Shown here in pieces: positions 35,617 through 45,254 of a stretch of 64,000 nucleotides of DNA. A model generated the notes under the pieces. The model was not told the DNA's origin. It was given only the letters and a program-made list of their open reading frames with translations, and did no database searches. Source of the DNA: Zobellia laminariae (GTDB lineage Bacteria; Bacteroidota; Bacteroidia; Flavobacteriales; Flavobacteriaceae); the NCBI RefSeq assembly GCF_009725995.1, contig NZ_RCNS01000001.1, forward strand, positions 414,283 to 478,282. The letters are read 5' to 3'. The translations under genes and the position numbers were made by a program. How positions within the stretch are numbered: position 1 is the first letter of the stretch; the number at the start of each line of letters is the position of its first letter.

Positions 35617-37935
35617 ATGAAAGTCAAATTATTAATACTAGGCATTACTCTTCTACTCTTTTCTTGCGGAGAAAATTCAAATCTCCAAAACGTCTATGTA
35701 AAAGACATCCCGGAATTGCAAGAAGCACTTGATCAAGCTGTTCCAGGAGATAACATTGTAATGGCAAATGGAGTTTGGAAAGATGTTCCAATCATATTTT
35801 TTGGGAAAGGCACAAAAGAACAGCCAATTAACTTACATGCAGAAACTCCTGGTAAAGTTTTTATTGAGGGAGAGTCCTATCTTCATCTGGGAGGCGAACA
35901 TTTAATAGTTGACGGACTATACTTCAGAAACGGGTATTCACCTAAAAATTCCATTATTCGCTATATGATAAGCGAGGATAGTATTGCCTTTAACTGTAGG
36001 GTTACCAATACTGTTATTGAAGATTTTACAAAACCAAATAGGTTAACAAACGATCGCTGGGTTGAATTTTACGGCAAACATAACCAGCTAGATCATTCTT
36101 ATCTCTCAGGAAAATCTAACGACGGCGAAACGGTAAGAGTATTTTTTACCGGTAATGAGCATATTAATAATCACCATCAAATCATAAATAATTATTTCGG
36201 TCCACGTCCTAGAAAGGGAGGTCCTAGAGCCGAAACTATAAGAATTGGAGATAGTAAAACAAGAGTCTCCCCTAGTTTTACGAACGTGTCTGATAATTAT
36301 TTCGAAGCTTGTAATGGCGAGGTTGAGATTATCTCCGACAAGACAAATTTTAATACATTCAAGAATAATATCTTCTATAAGTGCGAAGGTTCTTTAGTAT
36401 TAAGGCATGGCAGCTATGCCACTGTGGACGGAAACATTTTTATTGGCGGCGATGAATCTGACTTTTATGGAGGAATCCGAATAGTGAACACCGGGCACTG
36501 GATTACAAATAATTATTTCTACAAAATTAAAGGAGAGCAATTCAGGAGCCCACTTGCCATTATGAATGGTATTCCCATGACACCCTTAAACAGATATTTA
36601 CAAGTTAGTGATGTTGTTGTGGCCTATAATACTTGGGTAGATTGTAATTCTCCGTGGCAAATTGGGGTTGGTCAGAATCTTGAAAGTGCCGATGTACTCC
36701 CTCCAAGTGAAATTCGTTCGGCACCACCTATACGGACTATTGTAGCCAATAATATCATTTATAATACGAAAATAGATGAAACTCCAGTAATAAGCCATAG
36801 TACCATGGAAGGAATTCTATTTAAGAATAACATCATAGATAATGCTAGTGAAGATTATTCTGAATATGATGTTCTACAAGATGGAGCTATAAAAATGAAT
36901 AAGATTAACGAGTGGCTATATGCTCCGGCTGATTCCGAAAACAAAATTATGGAGGATGTTTATACTGGCTACGATTTTGCTAAAATTAACCACGATATTT
37001 TTGGAGTATCAAGAACGAAAAAGAATAGTATTGGTGCAATTAACCAAACCGCAACAGCTGAAAAATTTAAAATTGACAAGAAGAAATACGGACCAAAGTG
37101 GTTTTTAACCGAAAAAATAAATGTTGAGCCAAAAATATTGACCGCCTCATCTGCGATTGGCCAGCTTGCCGAAAAAATTAGCGAAGCGTCTTCAGGAGAT
37201 ATCATTGAGTTGAGCGATGCATTATATACCCTCCCCTCTTCACTTAAAATAGACAAGGAAATTACGCTTCGTTCTAAAGATTATAAAAACAGAACAAAAC
37301 TTATATTTACAGGTGTGCAAGATTCCGTGGCTTTTGAAATGAAGCCAAAAGGAAACCTCAGGTTAGAAAGTCTTATATTAAACGGAGAACAAGGCAAACA
37401 TGCCTTTGCCCCTTTAAAAGAAAACATGGCTTCGGCCTACAACTTGAGTGTTGAGAATTGTGTTATAGAAAATTTTGGTTACGTTTTAAAAGCTTACAAA
37501 GGTTCCTTTGCAGATACTATCAATTTCAAAAAAACAATAATTAAAAATTGCCTAAACGGTATTGAATTAGCCGCTGAGGACAAAGGCGATTATAATGCCG
37601 AAATGGTATCTGTTGACCAATGTATATTTGAAAATGTACAAAGCAATGTTATTAATTTCTATCGAGGAGGTTATGATGAATCAACCATAGGAGGGTCTTT
37701 ATCTATCACAAATAGCACCTTCATGGATAGTGGCAAAAATGAAAAAAACGGTATTTTGATAAAAACCAGAGGTATTATCAATGTGACCATTAAAAACAAC
37801 ACGTTCAAAAATAACCCTGTTGAACTTGTTGCGTTACTATGGGGAGAAAAAAACAATCATCACTTGAACAATACTTTAATAAATTCTGGAAAAATCAAGG
37901 TTGAAGAGCAGCAGAAACTTAAGATACTATACTAA
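35617..37935 (+). CDS. PL6 alginate lyase (chondroitinase-B-like)
   Basis: 772 residues with lipobox LLFSCGENS. Two parallel beta-helix domains, as in two-domain PL6 enzymes. The first carries the catalytic Lys/Arg region HHQIINNYFGPRPRKGGPRA followed by ETIRIGDSKT; the second begins near residue 510 (LTASSAIGQLAEKISEASSG). PL6 enzymes degrade alginate, often guluronate-rich stretches, with Ca2+ neutralisation. It lies 99 bp behind the first fadR-like gene and 79 bp before the Nramp-like gene, so possibly co-transcribed with both. Confidence 0.92.
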   Translation: MKVKLLILGITLLLFSCGENSNLQNVYVKDIPELQEALDQAVPGDNIVMANGVWKDVPIIFFGKGTKEQPINLHAETPGKVFIEGESYLHLGGEHLIVDGLYFRNGYSPKNSIIRYMISEDSIAFNCRVTNTVIEDFTKPNRLTNDRWVEFYGKHNQLDHSYLSGKSNDGETVRVFFTGNEHINNHHQIINNYFGPRPRKGGPRAETIRIGDSKTRVSPSFTNVSDNYFEACNGEVEIISDKTNFNTFKNNIFYKCEGSLVLRHGSYATVDGNIFIGGDESDFYGGIRIVNTGHWITNNYFYKIKGEQFRSPLAIMNGIPMTPLNRYLQVSDVVVAYNTWVDCNSPWQIGVGQNLESADVLPPSEIRSAPPIRTIVANNIIYNTKIDETPVISHSTMEGILFKNNIIDNASEDYSEYDVLQDGAIKMNKINEWLYAPADSENKIMEDVYTGYDFAKINHDIFGVSRTKKNSIGAINQTATAEKFKIDKKKYGPKWFLTEKINVEPKILTASSAIGQLAEKISEASSGDIIELSDALYTLPSSLKIDKEITLRSKDYKNRTKLIFTGVQDSVAFEMKPKGNLRLESLILNGEQGKHAFAPLKENMASAYNLSVENCVIENFGYVLKAYKGSFADTINFKKTIIKNCLNGIELAAEDKGDYNAEMVSVDQCIFENVQSNVINFYRGGYDESTIGGSLSITNSTFMDSGKNEKNGILIKTRGIINVTIKNNTFKNNPVELVALLWGEKNNHHLNNTLINSGKIKVEEQQKLKILY

Positions 37936-38014
37936 TAAATTGATTAAAAATTAAGACAACTACGGAGTGGAGTTGCCAAATCATACGCCAATCATCTTAT
38001 CAAAAAATTAAACA

Positions 38015-39289
38015 ATGGAAAACCCAGTTGCTAAAACATCGTTCATTAAAAAAATTCTTGCCTTGGTTCTTGCTTTTGGCCCAGGAATTTTTGCTATTGG
38101 TTATACCATTGGTACCGGTAGTGTAACCTCTATGATTGTTGCCGGTAGTACGTATGGTATGCAATTATTATGGGTATTAGTCTTGAGTTGCATCTTTTCT
38201 GGCATGCTTATGTATGCCTATGGTAATTACGCTTTGGTGACCGGTGAAACAGCGCTATACGCCTTTAAAAAACACATTAAATGGGGCAAACCCATTGCCA
38301 TTCTCATAATTTTGGGTGTATCATTTGGCCAATGGAACTCACTAATGGGTATTCTAGGAATTTCGGCTAATATCATTTTTGAGATTTTTGTTATATATTT
38401 TCCTTCTTTAGTTGATTACCAATATGAATTGGTACTTACAATTGCCATTGTGGTAATTGCTATTATGTATCGTTTTCTACTCATAGGAAAGTATATTTTC
38501 TTTGAAAAAATACTTGTGATTTTCGTAACCATCATGGGGCTTTCTTTCTTTATTTCCCTGTTTATGGTATTTCCTTTGCCTATAGAAATTGCGCAAGGCC
38601 TTATACCTTCTGTTCCAAAAGTACAGGGCGGTAGCATGATGGTAGCGGCATTTGTTGGCACTACCATGGCAGCCGCCACATTTCTTTCTCGTCCTCTTTT
38701 TGTAAAAGGAAAAGGTTGGACCATAAAAAACTTAAAACAACAAAAGAAAGATTCAATTATAGCGGCTTCTCTTGTTTTCATTATTAGTGCTTCGGTAATG
38801 GCTGTGGCTTGCGGAGCTTTGTTCCATGAAGGACAACCTGTAACCAAAGTATTGGATATGGTAAATACCCTAGAACCTGTAGCGGGTAAATTTGCCCTCA
38901 CACTCTTCTTTTTCGGAACACTGAGTGCAGGACTTTCTTCTATTTTCCCATGTTTATTAATTGCCCCTATTTTACTCTCGGATTATCAATCTGGGGAGTT
39001 GGATACCACTTCAAAACAGTTTAAAGTGATAACAGGCATAGCTTGTTTGTTTGCTTTAATAGTTCCTGTTTTTGGTGCTAACCCAATAGAAATGCAAATT
39101 GTTTCTCAGGTTTTTAATGTCTTTGTGCTTCCGTTAGTGATACTCGGAATTATTCTACTCATCAATAATGCTAAGCTTATGAAAGATTATAAAGCCAAGC
39201 TTCCACTAAATATAGGATTATTCGCTGCTTTATTTTTCTCTTGTGTTATTTCATACAATGGTGTTATAGCACTAGTAGAATATTTCTAA
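38015..39289 (+). CDS. Nramp-superfamily transporter lacking the metal-binding motifs
   Basis: 424 residues with about eleven membrane helices. The first helix reads FGPGIFAIGYTIGTGSVTSM; true Nramp metal carriers have DPGN at the place of GTGS. The sixth-helix region GTTMAAATFLSRPLFVKGKG lacks the MPH metal motif. Helix layout and the opening GPG otherwise fit the family. Without Asp and Met ligands it should not carry Mn2+ or Fe2+ in the normal way. Being between PL6 and the second SusC gene, it may carry a uronate or another organic acid, or an accompanying ion. That role is inferred. Confidence 0.8.
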   Translation: MENPVAKTSFIKKILALVLAFGPGIFAIGYTIGTGSVTSMIVAGSTYGMQLLWVLVLSCIFSGMLMYAYGNYALVTGETALYAFKKHIKWGKPIAILIILGVSFGQWNSLMGILGISANIIFEIFVIYFPSLVDYQYELVLTIAIVVIAIMYRFLLIGKYIFFEKILVIFVTIMGLSFFISLFMVFPLPIEIAQGLIPSVPKVQGGSMMVAAFVGTTMAAATFLSRPLFVKGKGWTIKNLKQQKKDSIIAASLVFIISASVMAVACGALFHEGQPVTKVLDMVNTLEPVAGKFALTLFFFGTLSAGLSSIFPCLLIAPILLSDYQSGELDTTSKQFKVITGIACLFALIVPVFGANPIEMQIVSQVFNVFVLPLVILGIILLINNAKLMKDYKAKLPLNIGLFAALFFSCVISYNGVIALVEYF

Positions 39290-40001
39290 AAGAAAGAACA
39301 CCTTTCCGTATAGGCACTTTTAAAAAGTACAGAATCGAACCTAAAGTGAGTCATTCTTAAATCTGCTAGCTGAAAATAAATGCTATCAAACGTTAACTAC
39401 AGCTAGCTCAGAAAATAACCTGCAGAAAACCGTTAGAAATGGCGCCCGCATCCTACAATTCCACTTACAAAAAAAATTGAGCTTATTATATAAGTAAAAA
39501 TTCCAACCATAACATCTATTCTGGTTCAAGAACAACGATAATCCTTATATTTTGTCTCAGGATGTCAGCTCATATAAATGGGGTTCTTTTCTTAATGGAA
39601 CTCGTAATAGATTCTAAAACTATCAAAGAAATAGTCTGGGCAAAATTCGAAGGCAATCCGTTTATGTTAATTTTAGTAAATTAATATAAACTTTAATTAG
39701 TCCTAATCCCGTACAACCGACTCCATTTTTAATACACACACTCCGTACTAAAAGGAGTTAGGTATAGAAAAATAGTAACTTCTCACATTAAGGATAGTAG
39801 GAGAGTTAAAAAATTACCCGTACCCCACCCTAACTACCTCATAACGAAATATCATTCCACTAGCACCAATTCAGAAATAAGCGAATAATATTCTTTTGCT
39901 GTACCAAAACAATGCCTAATTGCCAATTTAGCATATAGCAGCTCTCTATAATGCCAACTAGATAATGTACACTACAAAATTTCTTGATATTAATTTTTGT
40001 T
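39290..40001. other. Long non-coding gap before the second susC promoter
   Basis: About 710 bp with no supported gene or RNA. A weak hairpin (CTCC...GGAG near 39745-39760) is all I see, and no clear terminator follows the transporter gene. Confidence 0.4.
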
Positions 40002-40017
40002 TAACAAAGTATTAAGT

Positions 40018-40060
40018 TATATTTGGTAAACCAATTTGGTAAACCAGTATGGAAAACCAA
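40018..40060 (+). promoter_or_regulatory. Promoter and triple FadR-type operator of the second SusC operon
   Basis: -7 box TATATTTG (40018-40025). Operator units begin at 40023 (TTGGTAAACCAA), 40036 (TTGGTAAACCAG) and 40049 (ATGGAAAACCAA), each 13 bp apart, like the first SusC operon. The third unit is degraded in its left half. Confidence 0.82.
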
Positions 40061-40131
40061 TTGAATTTAACAATTTTTGACTAATGTTTATCAAAAAGAC
40101 ACCTTATGAAACTATAACGGATTGAAATGAA

Positions 40132-40320
40132 AAAATTATGGGATACAATCCCATAATTTTACTAAAATCACTTCTTTATGAAGGAAAGTATCACGTAGAA
40201 CATGTACTTTTTACTACGAAAGCTCATTGCTAGATTATCAATAATTCGGGAATATTAATGAGTTCTGCACCTAGTGAATTGAAGATTAAACAAGACTCTC
40301 ATTTAGGCGCTTGGCCTAAA
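40132..40320 (+). promoter_or_regulatory. Structured 5' leader of the second susC mRNA
   Basis: Perfect hairpin AAAATTATGGGAT / ATCCCATAATTTT (40132-40160), CTTC-GAAG hairpin soon after, CTCATT (40223-40228) with AATGAG (40257-40262), and TTTAGGC (40302-40308) with GCCTAAA (40314-40320). The sequence of the first stem differs entirely from the first leader while the position and pairing are kept, which suggests the structure matters. Confidence 0.5.
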
Positions 40321-40353
40321 ACTAATTAACATTACTAACTTAACATTAAACAA

Positions 40354-43353
40354 ATGAAATTTAAATCTCAACTAACACTTATAGCGTTATTGTGTTTCAA
40401 TATCTCGCTATTTGCACAAGACGGTTACACTCTGACCGGTACCGTATCTGATGATACGAATGTACCTGTTCCTGGGGCTAGTGTAATTATTCAAAACACA
40501 ACAACAGGAACATCTACCGATTTTGACGGTAATTATTCTATTGAAGTTACCAATGGTGATGTGCTGGAAATTTCATCCTTAGGCTTTTCTACAAAAATAG
40601 TAACTGTGGATGGTCAAGAAACTCTTAATGTTATTCTTGCTACTGATGCAAGTCTTCTCGAAGAGGTTGTCGTAGTAGGTTATGGTGCTCGAAAAAAGAG
40701 TGACATTACAGGTTCTGTATCTTCGGTTAAGTCTGAAGAATTAAATGCTTTTCCATTAGCAAATGCAGAGCAAGCGCTTCAAGGACGGGCAGCAGGTGTA
40801 GTTGTTCAGTCTAACAATGGTGGTGAGCCTGGAGCTCCCATAGCCATAAAAGTAAGAGGTAACACTTCTATTGGTGCAAATAGTGGGCCACTCATTGTTG
40901 TAGATGGCTTTGTTGGCGCAACTATGCCACAACCAAGTGACATTCAATCTTTAGAGGTTCTAAAAGATGCTTCTGCAACCGCTATATATGGTTCTAGAGG
41001 GTCTGGTGGCGTTGTATTGGTAACTACTAAAAAAGGTAGAAACGGTGTTTTGTCTGTAGAAATAAATTCTAATTACTCTTTACAAAGTACAGCTAACAGA
41101 TTGGATTTATTAAACGCTGATGAGTTTGCTACCTATCAGCAAACAATTAATCCTACCTATTCTCAAGGAACTGAAGATACTGACTGGCAAGATGTAATTT
41201 ACACTACAGGAAGTACTGCTAACCACCAATTTTCTTTTTCAGGTGGAAGTGAAAAAATCAACTTTTATGCTTCTGCAAACTACTTTAAACAAGATGGTAT
41301 TATAGTTAATTCTGATTTTGAAAAATTGACATTCTTATCTAATATTGATGCACAGGTAACTGATAAGTTAAAATTAGGAATGAATCTTTTCGGTAGCAGA
41401 GGAACTAAAAACGGGGTTCTTACGCAATCAACAGGTGAAACAGCTAATGGCGGTGGTGATGATGTAATTTCACTGGCTTTCAGATTTACTCCAGACAGAG
41501 GTATATATGATGAAAATGGCAATTTTACACAGAATTCTGTGGGAGATGGTGTTGAAAATCCATACGCGATCGCTAACGAATTAACCAATGAAACTAAAAC
41601 TGATAATTATAGAACAAATTTATATGCTAGCTATGATATCTTAGATAACTTAAATTTTAGATCTACTTTTGGTTATAGTACCAAAAATGAAACAGTAGGA
41701 CAGTTCAAACCACAAACGTTTCAACTTTCCACTGGATTTGCAAGCCTAGCAAATGCAAGAACGACAAATCTTTTAAGTGAGAATTACTTAACTTATAAGG
41801 CTGAATTAGGGAAAGGCGATTTAACCTTATTAGGAGGGTATTCCTATCAAAAAACGAATACTATTAGATTTTCTGCACTTACACAAGAACTTCTTTCTGA
41901 TGATTTCTTATTTTATAATTTAGCAGCTGGTGAAGTTCAAACACGTAGAGTTACTTCATCTTTTTCAGAATCTGAAATTCAATCTCAATTTGGAAGACTG
42001 AACTACGATTATGATGACAAATATTTAATTACGGCTACAGTAAGAAGAGATGGAGCATCTAACTTTGCGGAGAATGAAAAGTATGCTATTTTTCCTTCGG
42101 GAGCAATTGGTTGGAAAGTATCAAATGAAAACTTTTTAAAAGATAGCGAAACTATATCCAATTTAAAATTAAGAGCTAGTTATGGTGTTACTGGTAATCA
42201 GGCTATTTCACCTTATCAATCATTAGCTCAGTTAGCTGTTACACCTGCAACTGCTATAGAAACAGATGCTTCTGTTTCGGTAGCACAGGAAGCGAACCCT
42301 GATTTAAAATGGGAATCGTCTTATCAAACCAACATAGGTTTGGATTTAGGTTTATTTAATAATGCAATTTCGCTTTCATTAGATTACTACAACATAGATA
42401 CTAAAGATTTATTATTAGAAACCGCAACATCACCTGCATATAGTGGTGCTGTAGATTTAGAAGTTTTTTCTAACGTAGGAGAGATTAATAACAAAGGATT
42501 TGAAATTTCTTTAAGCACAAGAAATATTAGTAACGATAATTTTAGTTGGACCACAGATTTCAATTTATCTACCAATAAAAATGAGGTGATAACTCTAAAT
42601 AACGGAGACATCATTGATAGTGCTGCACCGGGATATTTTTCTGGTAAAGACACTTATATCTTAAGAGAAGGTGAAGCTATTGGTCTTTTCTGGGGATTAG
42701 AGTACGAAGGTGTTTATCAAGGTGGTGCTTTACCAGCAGGTACAGCACTAAAGGGTTCATTTTCTGAGGCAGGGGATCCATTGTTTGCAGATTTAGATGG
42801 CAATGGTGAGATTGATACGGGTGACCAACAAATAATGGGAGACCCTAACCCTGATTTCACTTTTGGATTTACAAATAATTTCAGCTACAAGAACTTAGAT
42901 TTAAACATATTCTTTCAAGGTTCTCAGGGCGGAGAGATCTTAAATCTTACGAATGTGCAATTATTCAACGGAGATTCAAATTCAATAACTGATGTATTTA
43001 ATGCTTGGACACCAACTAATACCGGTTCCAATATACCTTCTTCAAAGATTAGAGATAGAGAAATCTCCTCTCGTTTTGTAGAAGACGGTAGCTATATAAG
43101 ATTAAAAAACATAGCTTTAGGTTACACTTTCCCTTCTGATTTAGTTGAAAACCTAGGCTTAGATAATCTTAGAATATCCGTAAGCGCACAGAATTTATTG
43201 ACTTTTACTAAATATTCTGGTTTGGACCCTGAAGTAAGCTATTTTGGTAGTGGAGGTGGTGATACTGGATCTTCTAATGTAGTTCAGGGACACGATTTTG
43301 GAAATTACCCAACTGTTAGGTCTATTAATTTCAGCCTAAATTTAAAGTTCTAG
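40354..43353 (+). CDS. SusC-like TonB-dependent transporter, second alginate pair
   Basis: 999 residues. Signal peptide MKFKSQLTLIALLCFNISLF cut after AQ, carboxypeptidase-regulatory-like domain (TGTSTDFDGNYSIEVTNGD), VVVGYGARKKSDITGSVSSV, plug (IKVRGNTSIGANSGPLIVV), and a barrel ending FSLNLKF. Clearly paralogous to the first SusC in its leader and N-terminus but diverged in the barrel loops, so it may prefer a different alginate block or chain length. Operon with the SusD 25 bp downstream. Confidence 0.95.
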   Translation: MKFKSQLTLIALLCFNISLFAQDGYTLTGTVSDDTNVPVPGASVIIQNTTTGTSTDFDGNYSIEVTNGDVLEISSLGFSTKIVTVDGQETLNVILATDASLLEEVVVVGYGARKKSDITGSVSSVKSEELNAFPLANAEQALQGRAAGVVVQSNNGGEPGAPIAIKVRGNTSIGANSGPLIVVDGFVGATMPQPSDIQSLEVLKDASATAIYGSRGSGGVVLVTTKKGRNGVLSVEINSNYSLQSTANRLDLLNADEFATYQQTINPTYSQGTEDTDWQDVIYTTGSTANHQFSFSGGSEKINFYASANYFKQDGIIVNSDFEKLTFLSNIDAQVTDKLKLGMNLFGSRGTKNGVLTQSTGETANGGGDDVISLAFRFTPDRGIYDENGNFTQNSVGDGVENPYAIANELTNETKTDNYRTNLYASYDILDNLNFRSTFGYSTKNETVGQFKPQTFQLSTGFASLANARTTNLLSENYLTYKAELGKGDLTLLGGYSYQKTNTIRFSALTQELLSDDFLFYNLAAGEVQTRRVTSSFSESEIQSQFGRLNYDYDDKYLITATVRRDGASNFAENEKYAIFPSGAIGWKVSNENFLKDSETISNLKLRASYGVTGNQAISPYQSLAQLAVTPATAIETDASVSVAQEANPDLKWESSYQTNIGLDLGLFNNAISLSLDYYNIDTKDLLLETATSPAYSGAVDLEVFSNVGEINNKGFEISLSTRNISNDNFSWTTDFNLSTNKNEVITLNNGDIIDSAAPGYFSGKDTYILREGEAIGLFWGLEYEGVYQGGALPAGTALKGSFSEAGDPLFADLDGNGEIDTGDQQIMGDPNPDFTFGFTNNFSYKNLDLNIFFQGSQGGEILNLTNVQLFNGDSNSITDVFNAWTPTNTGSNIPSSKIRDREISSRFVEDGSYIRLKNIALGYTFPSDLVENLGLDNLRISVSAQNLLTFTKYSGLDPEVSYFGSGGGDTGSSNVVQGHDFGNYPTVRSINFSLNLKF

Positions 43354-43378
43354 TGAATAACTTAAAAAAATATACGTA

Positions 43379-44974
43379 ATGAAAACATATAAATATTTAT
43401 TCTTATTGATAGGATTATCAATAGTAGGATGCTCGGATTTAGAAGAGGACCCGATTACTGAATTATCTCCTGAAAGTTACTTTAGTTCTTTAAGCTTAGA
43501 GCAAGTAGAAGGTTTTGTAGCTGGTTCTTATGCACATATGCTTCACAGGAACTTTATGTCTAGAGAAATGACTCAAGCTCTTATGTTCCGCAGTGATATG
43601 ATGGCTATAGGTAGAACTGGTGCCCAAGAAAGAATAGACCATGACAATTTTACTGTACAGGCAGATAATGCATTGATTGCAGGTGGCTCAAACGTGTACT
43701 GGCCTAAAGTTTATCAAATAATTGGCGCGGCCAATGAAGCTATTGCTGCTGGAAATGCACTGACTGAAGAAGATGAAGCCGTGGTTAATGAAGTTTTAGC
43801 AAGAGCACGTTTTGCAAGAGCATTTGCTTATTTCCATCTAGTTAGACAATTCGGAGATATTCCTTATTTAGACGAAACAACAATACTATCAGAAGCAGCC
43901 GTTGCTCCTAGAACGCCAGCTGCAGATATATATGCAAGTATTATTGAAGATTTAGAGTTTGCCAAACAATGGTTACCTAATACACAGGCATCCCGAGCTA
44001 TACCTGCCAAATCAGCAGCAAGTGCGTATTTAGCTTTGGTTTATTTAACTATGGAAGATTGGCAAAAATCTTATGATGAAGCAAAAGACATCATTAATAA
44101 TGAAGGCACATACAACTTAGCTTTGGAACCTAATTTTCAAAATTTATTTGACGCCATTAAAAATGATGAGTCTTTAGAACCCATATTTATATTAGATTTT
44201 ACTGGTGTTTCTGATGGTGACCAAGGTAGAGATTATCAAGTGGCGTTTACAGGTATAAGATCTGATGATCAATATGACATGGGAGGCGGATGGTCTGTAG
44301 AAGTTCCTGCTCTTAAAGTGTTTACTACTTGGGACGATCAAGATTACAGAAGGGCTGTTACTTTTGATGCCACGGCTGTTCAAGGAGGCGCCGTCGTACC
44401 TTACACAAATTTCACAGATGCAGATGGTAGAGCAGTTAATCGCCCACATGTTGGAAAATACACTCGTATGGCCAGCAAATTACCTCAACAGGATGGTAAT
44501 GGTAGAACATCACACTCCAATTACATGATGATGCGTTATGCAGAGGTTTTAATGATTGGGGCTGAAGCCGCAAATGAATTAGGAATTGCTGCTGATGCTG
44601 AGGCATGGGTAAATAGAGTTATGGCAAGATCTAGAGCTGGCGGTTTATCATGGGCTAATGGTGCCGAAGTAACGATACCTCCCAGCGCTGTGCCTGCTGA
44701 TTTCTCAGGGTTATCTCAAGCTGATTTTAGAACAAGAATCTTAGAAGAACGTAGATTAGAGTTTGCATATGAAATGAAAAGGTGGTACGACATTACTAGA
44801 AGAAAACTAGGAAATGAAGTATTTGGTGCTAACGGATTAGAATCAGAAGTGTCTACCGAATCTGGAGTTGGACCAGGACCAAAGTCATTTGACCCAAGTC
44901 GTGATTATTTATTACCAATCCCCGCTTCTGAGATAATTATAAATCCAAACTTAACACAAAACCCTGGATATTAA
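43379..44974 (+). CDS. SusD-like glycan-binding lipoprotein, second pair
   Basis: 531 residues, lipobox SIVGCSDLEEDP with acidic residues right after the Cys, a sign of surface export. SusD features: ARFARAFAYFHLVRQFGDIP and the C-terminal ILEERRLEFAYEMKRWYDIT followed by LLPIPASEIIINPNLTQNPG. Partner of the second SusC. Less like the first SusD than the two regulators are like each other. Confidence 0.95.
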   Translation: MKTYKYLFLLIGLSIVGCSDLEEDPITELSPESYFSSLSLEQVEGFVAGSYAHMLHRNFMSREMTQALMFRSDMMAIGRTGAQERIDHDNFTVQADNALIAGGSNVYWPKVYQIIGAANEAIAAGNALTEEDEAVVNEVLARARFARAFAYFHLVRQFGDIPYLDETTILSEAAVAPRTPAADIYASIIEDLEFAKQWLPNTQASRAIPAKSAASAYLALVYLTMEDWQKSYDEAKDIINNEGTYNLALEPNFQNLFDAIKNDESLEPIFILDFTGVSDGDQGRDYQVAFTGIRSDDQYDMGGGWSVEVPALKVFTTWDDQDYRRAVTFDATAVQGGAVVPYTNFTDADGRAVNRPHVGKYTRMASKLPQQDGNGRTSHSNYMMMRYAEVLMIGAEAANELGIAADAEAWVNRVMARSRAGGLSWANGAEVTIPPSAVPADFSGLSQADFRTRILEERRLEFAYEMKRWYDITRRKLGNEVFGANGLESEVSTESGVGPGPKSFDPSRDYLLPIPASEIIINPNLTQNPGY

Positions 44975-45070
44975 TATCTCATATCCTTGATTAATAATTA
45001 AGGTGATATTTTAAGTACACAGATAAATTATAATAGATACCCGTAAAGGGAACAAAGAATACGAAGAATG

Positions 45071-45128
45071 TTGTTTTGAGTTAGATTGAGAGTAATTTTG
45101 CCGACTTGCTCACCACGAGTCGGTAAAA
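45071..45128 (+). promoter_or_regulatory. Promoter with 5' hairpin before the second fadR-like gene
   Basis: TTG (45071-45073), 19 bases, TAATTTTG (45093-45100), then hairpin TTTTGCCGACTTG (45096-45108), loop CTCACCA, CGAGTCGGTAAAA (45116-45128). Compared with 34660-34692, a C-G pair in one copy is a T-A pair here and other changes keep G-T pairing, so the pairing is conserved while the sequence drifts. Confidence 0.6.
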
Positions 45129-45189
45129 TTTTTAAAATCTCCAGACCCTTTAGAAACCAAATTCTTTAAAGCAAAAAATACTTTTATAG

Positions 45190-45234
45190 TACATTTGTTT
45201 TAATTATTTTTAACAAACCAATCTGGTTAACCAA
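45190..45234 (+). promoter_or_regulatory. Second promoter with FadR-type operator, fadR copy 2
   Basis: TACATTTG (45190-45197) fits the -7 box. Downstream, a half-degenerate unit ending AAACCAA (45210-45221) and CTGGTTAACCAA (45223-45234) are again 13 bp apart. Located 20 bp before the fadR start, this predicts autoregulation of the second copy only. Confidence 0.68.
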
Positions 45235-45254
45235 TTTTTAACATACTGTCCCCT

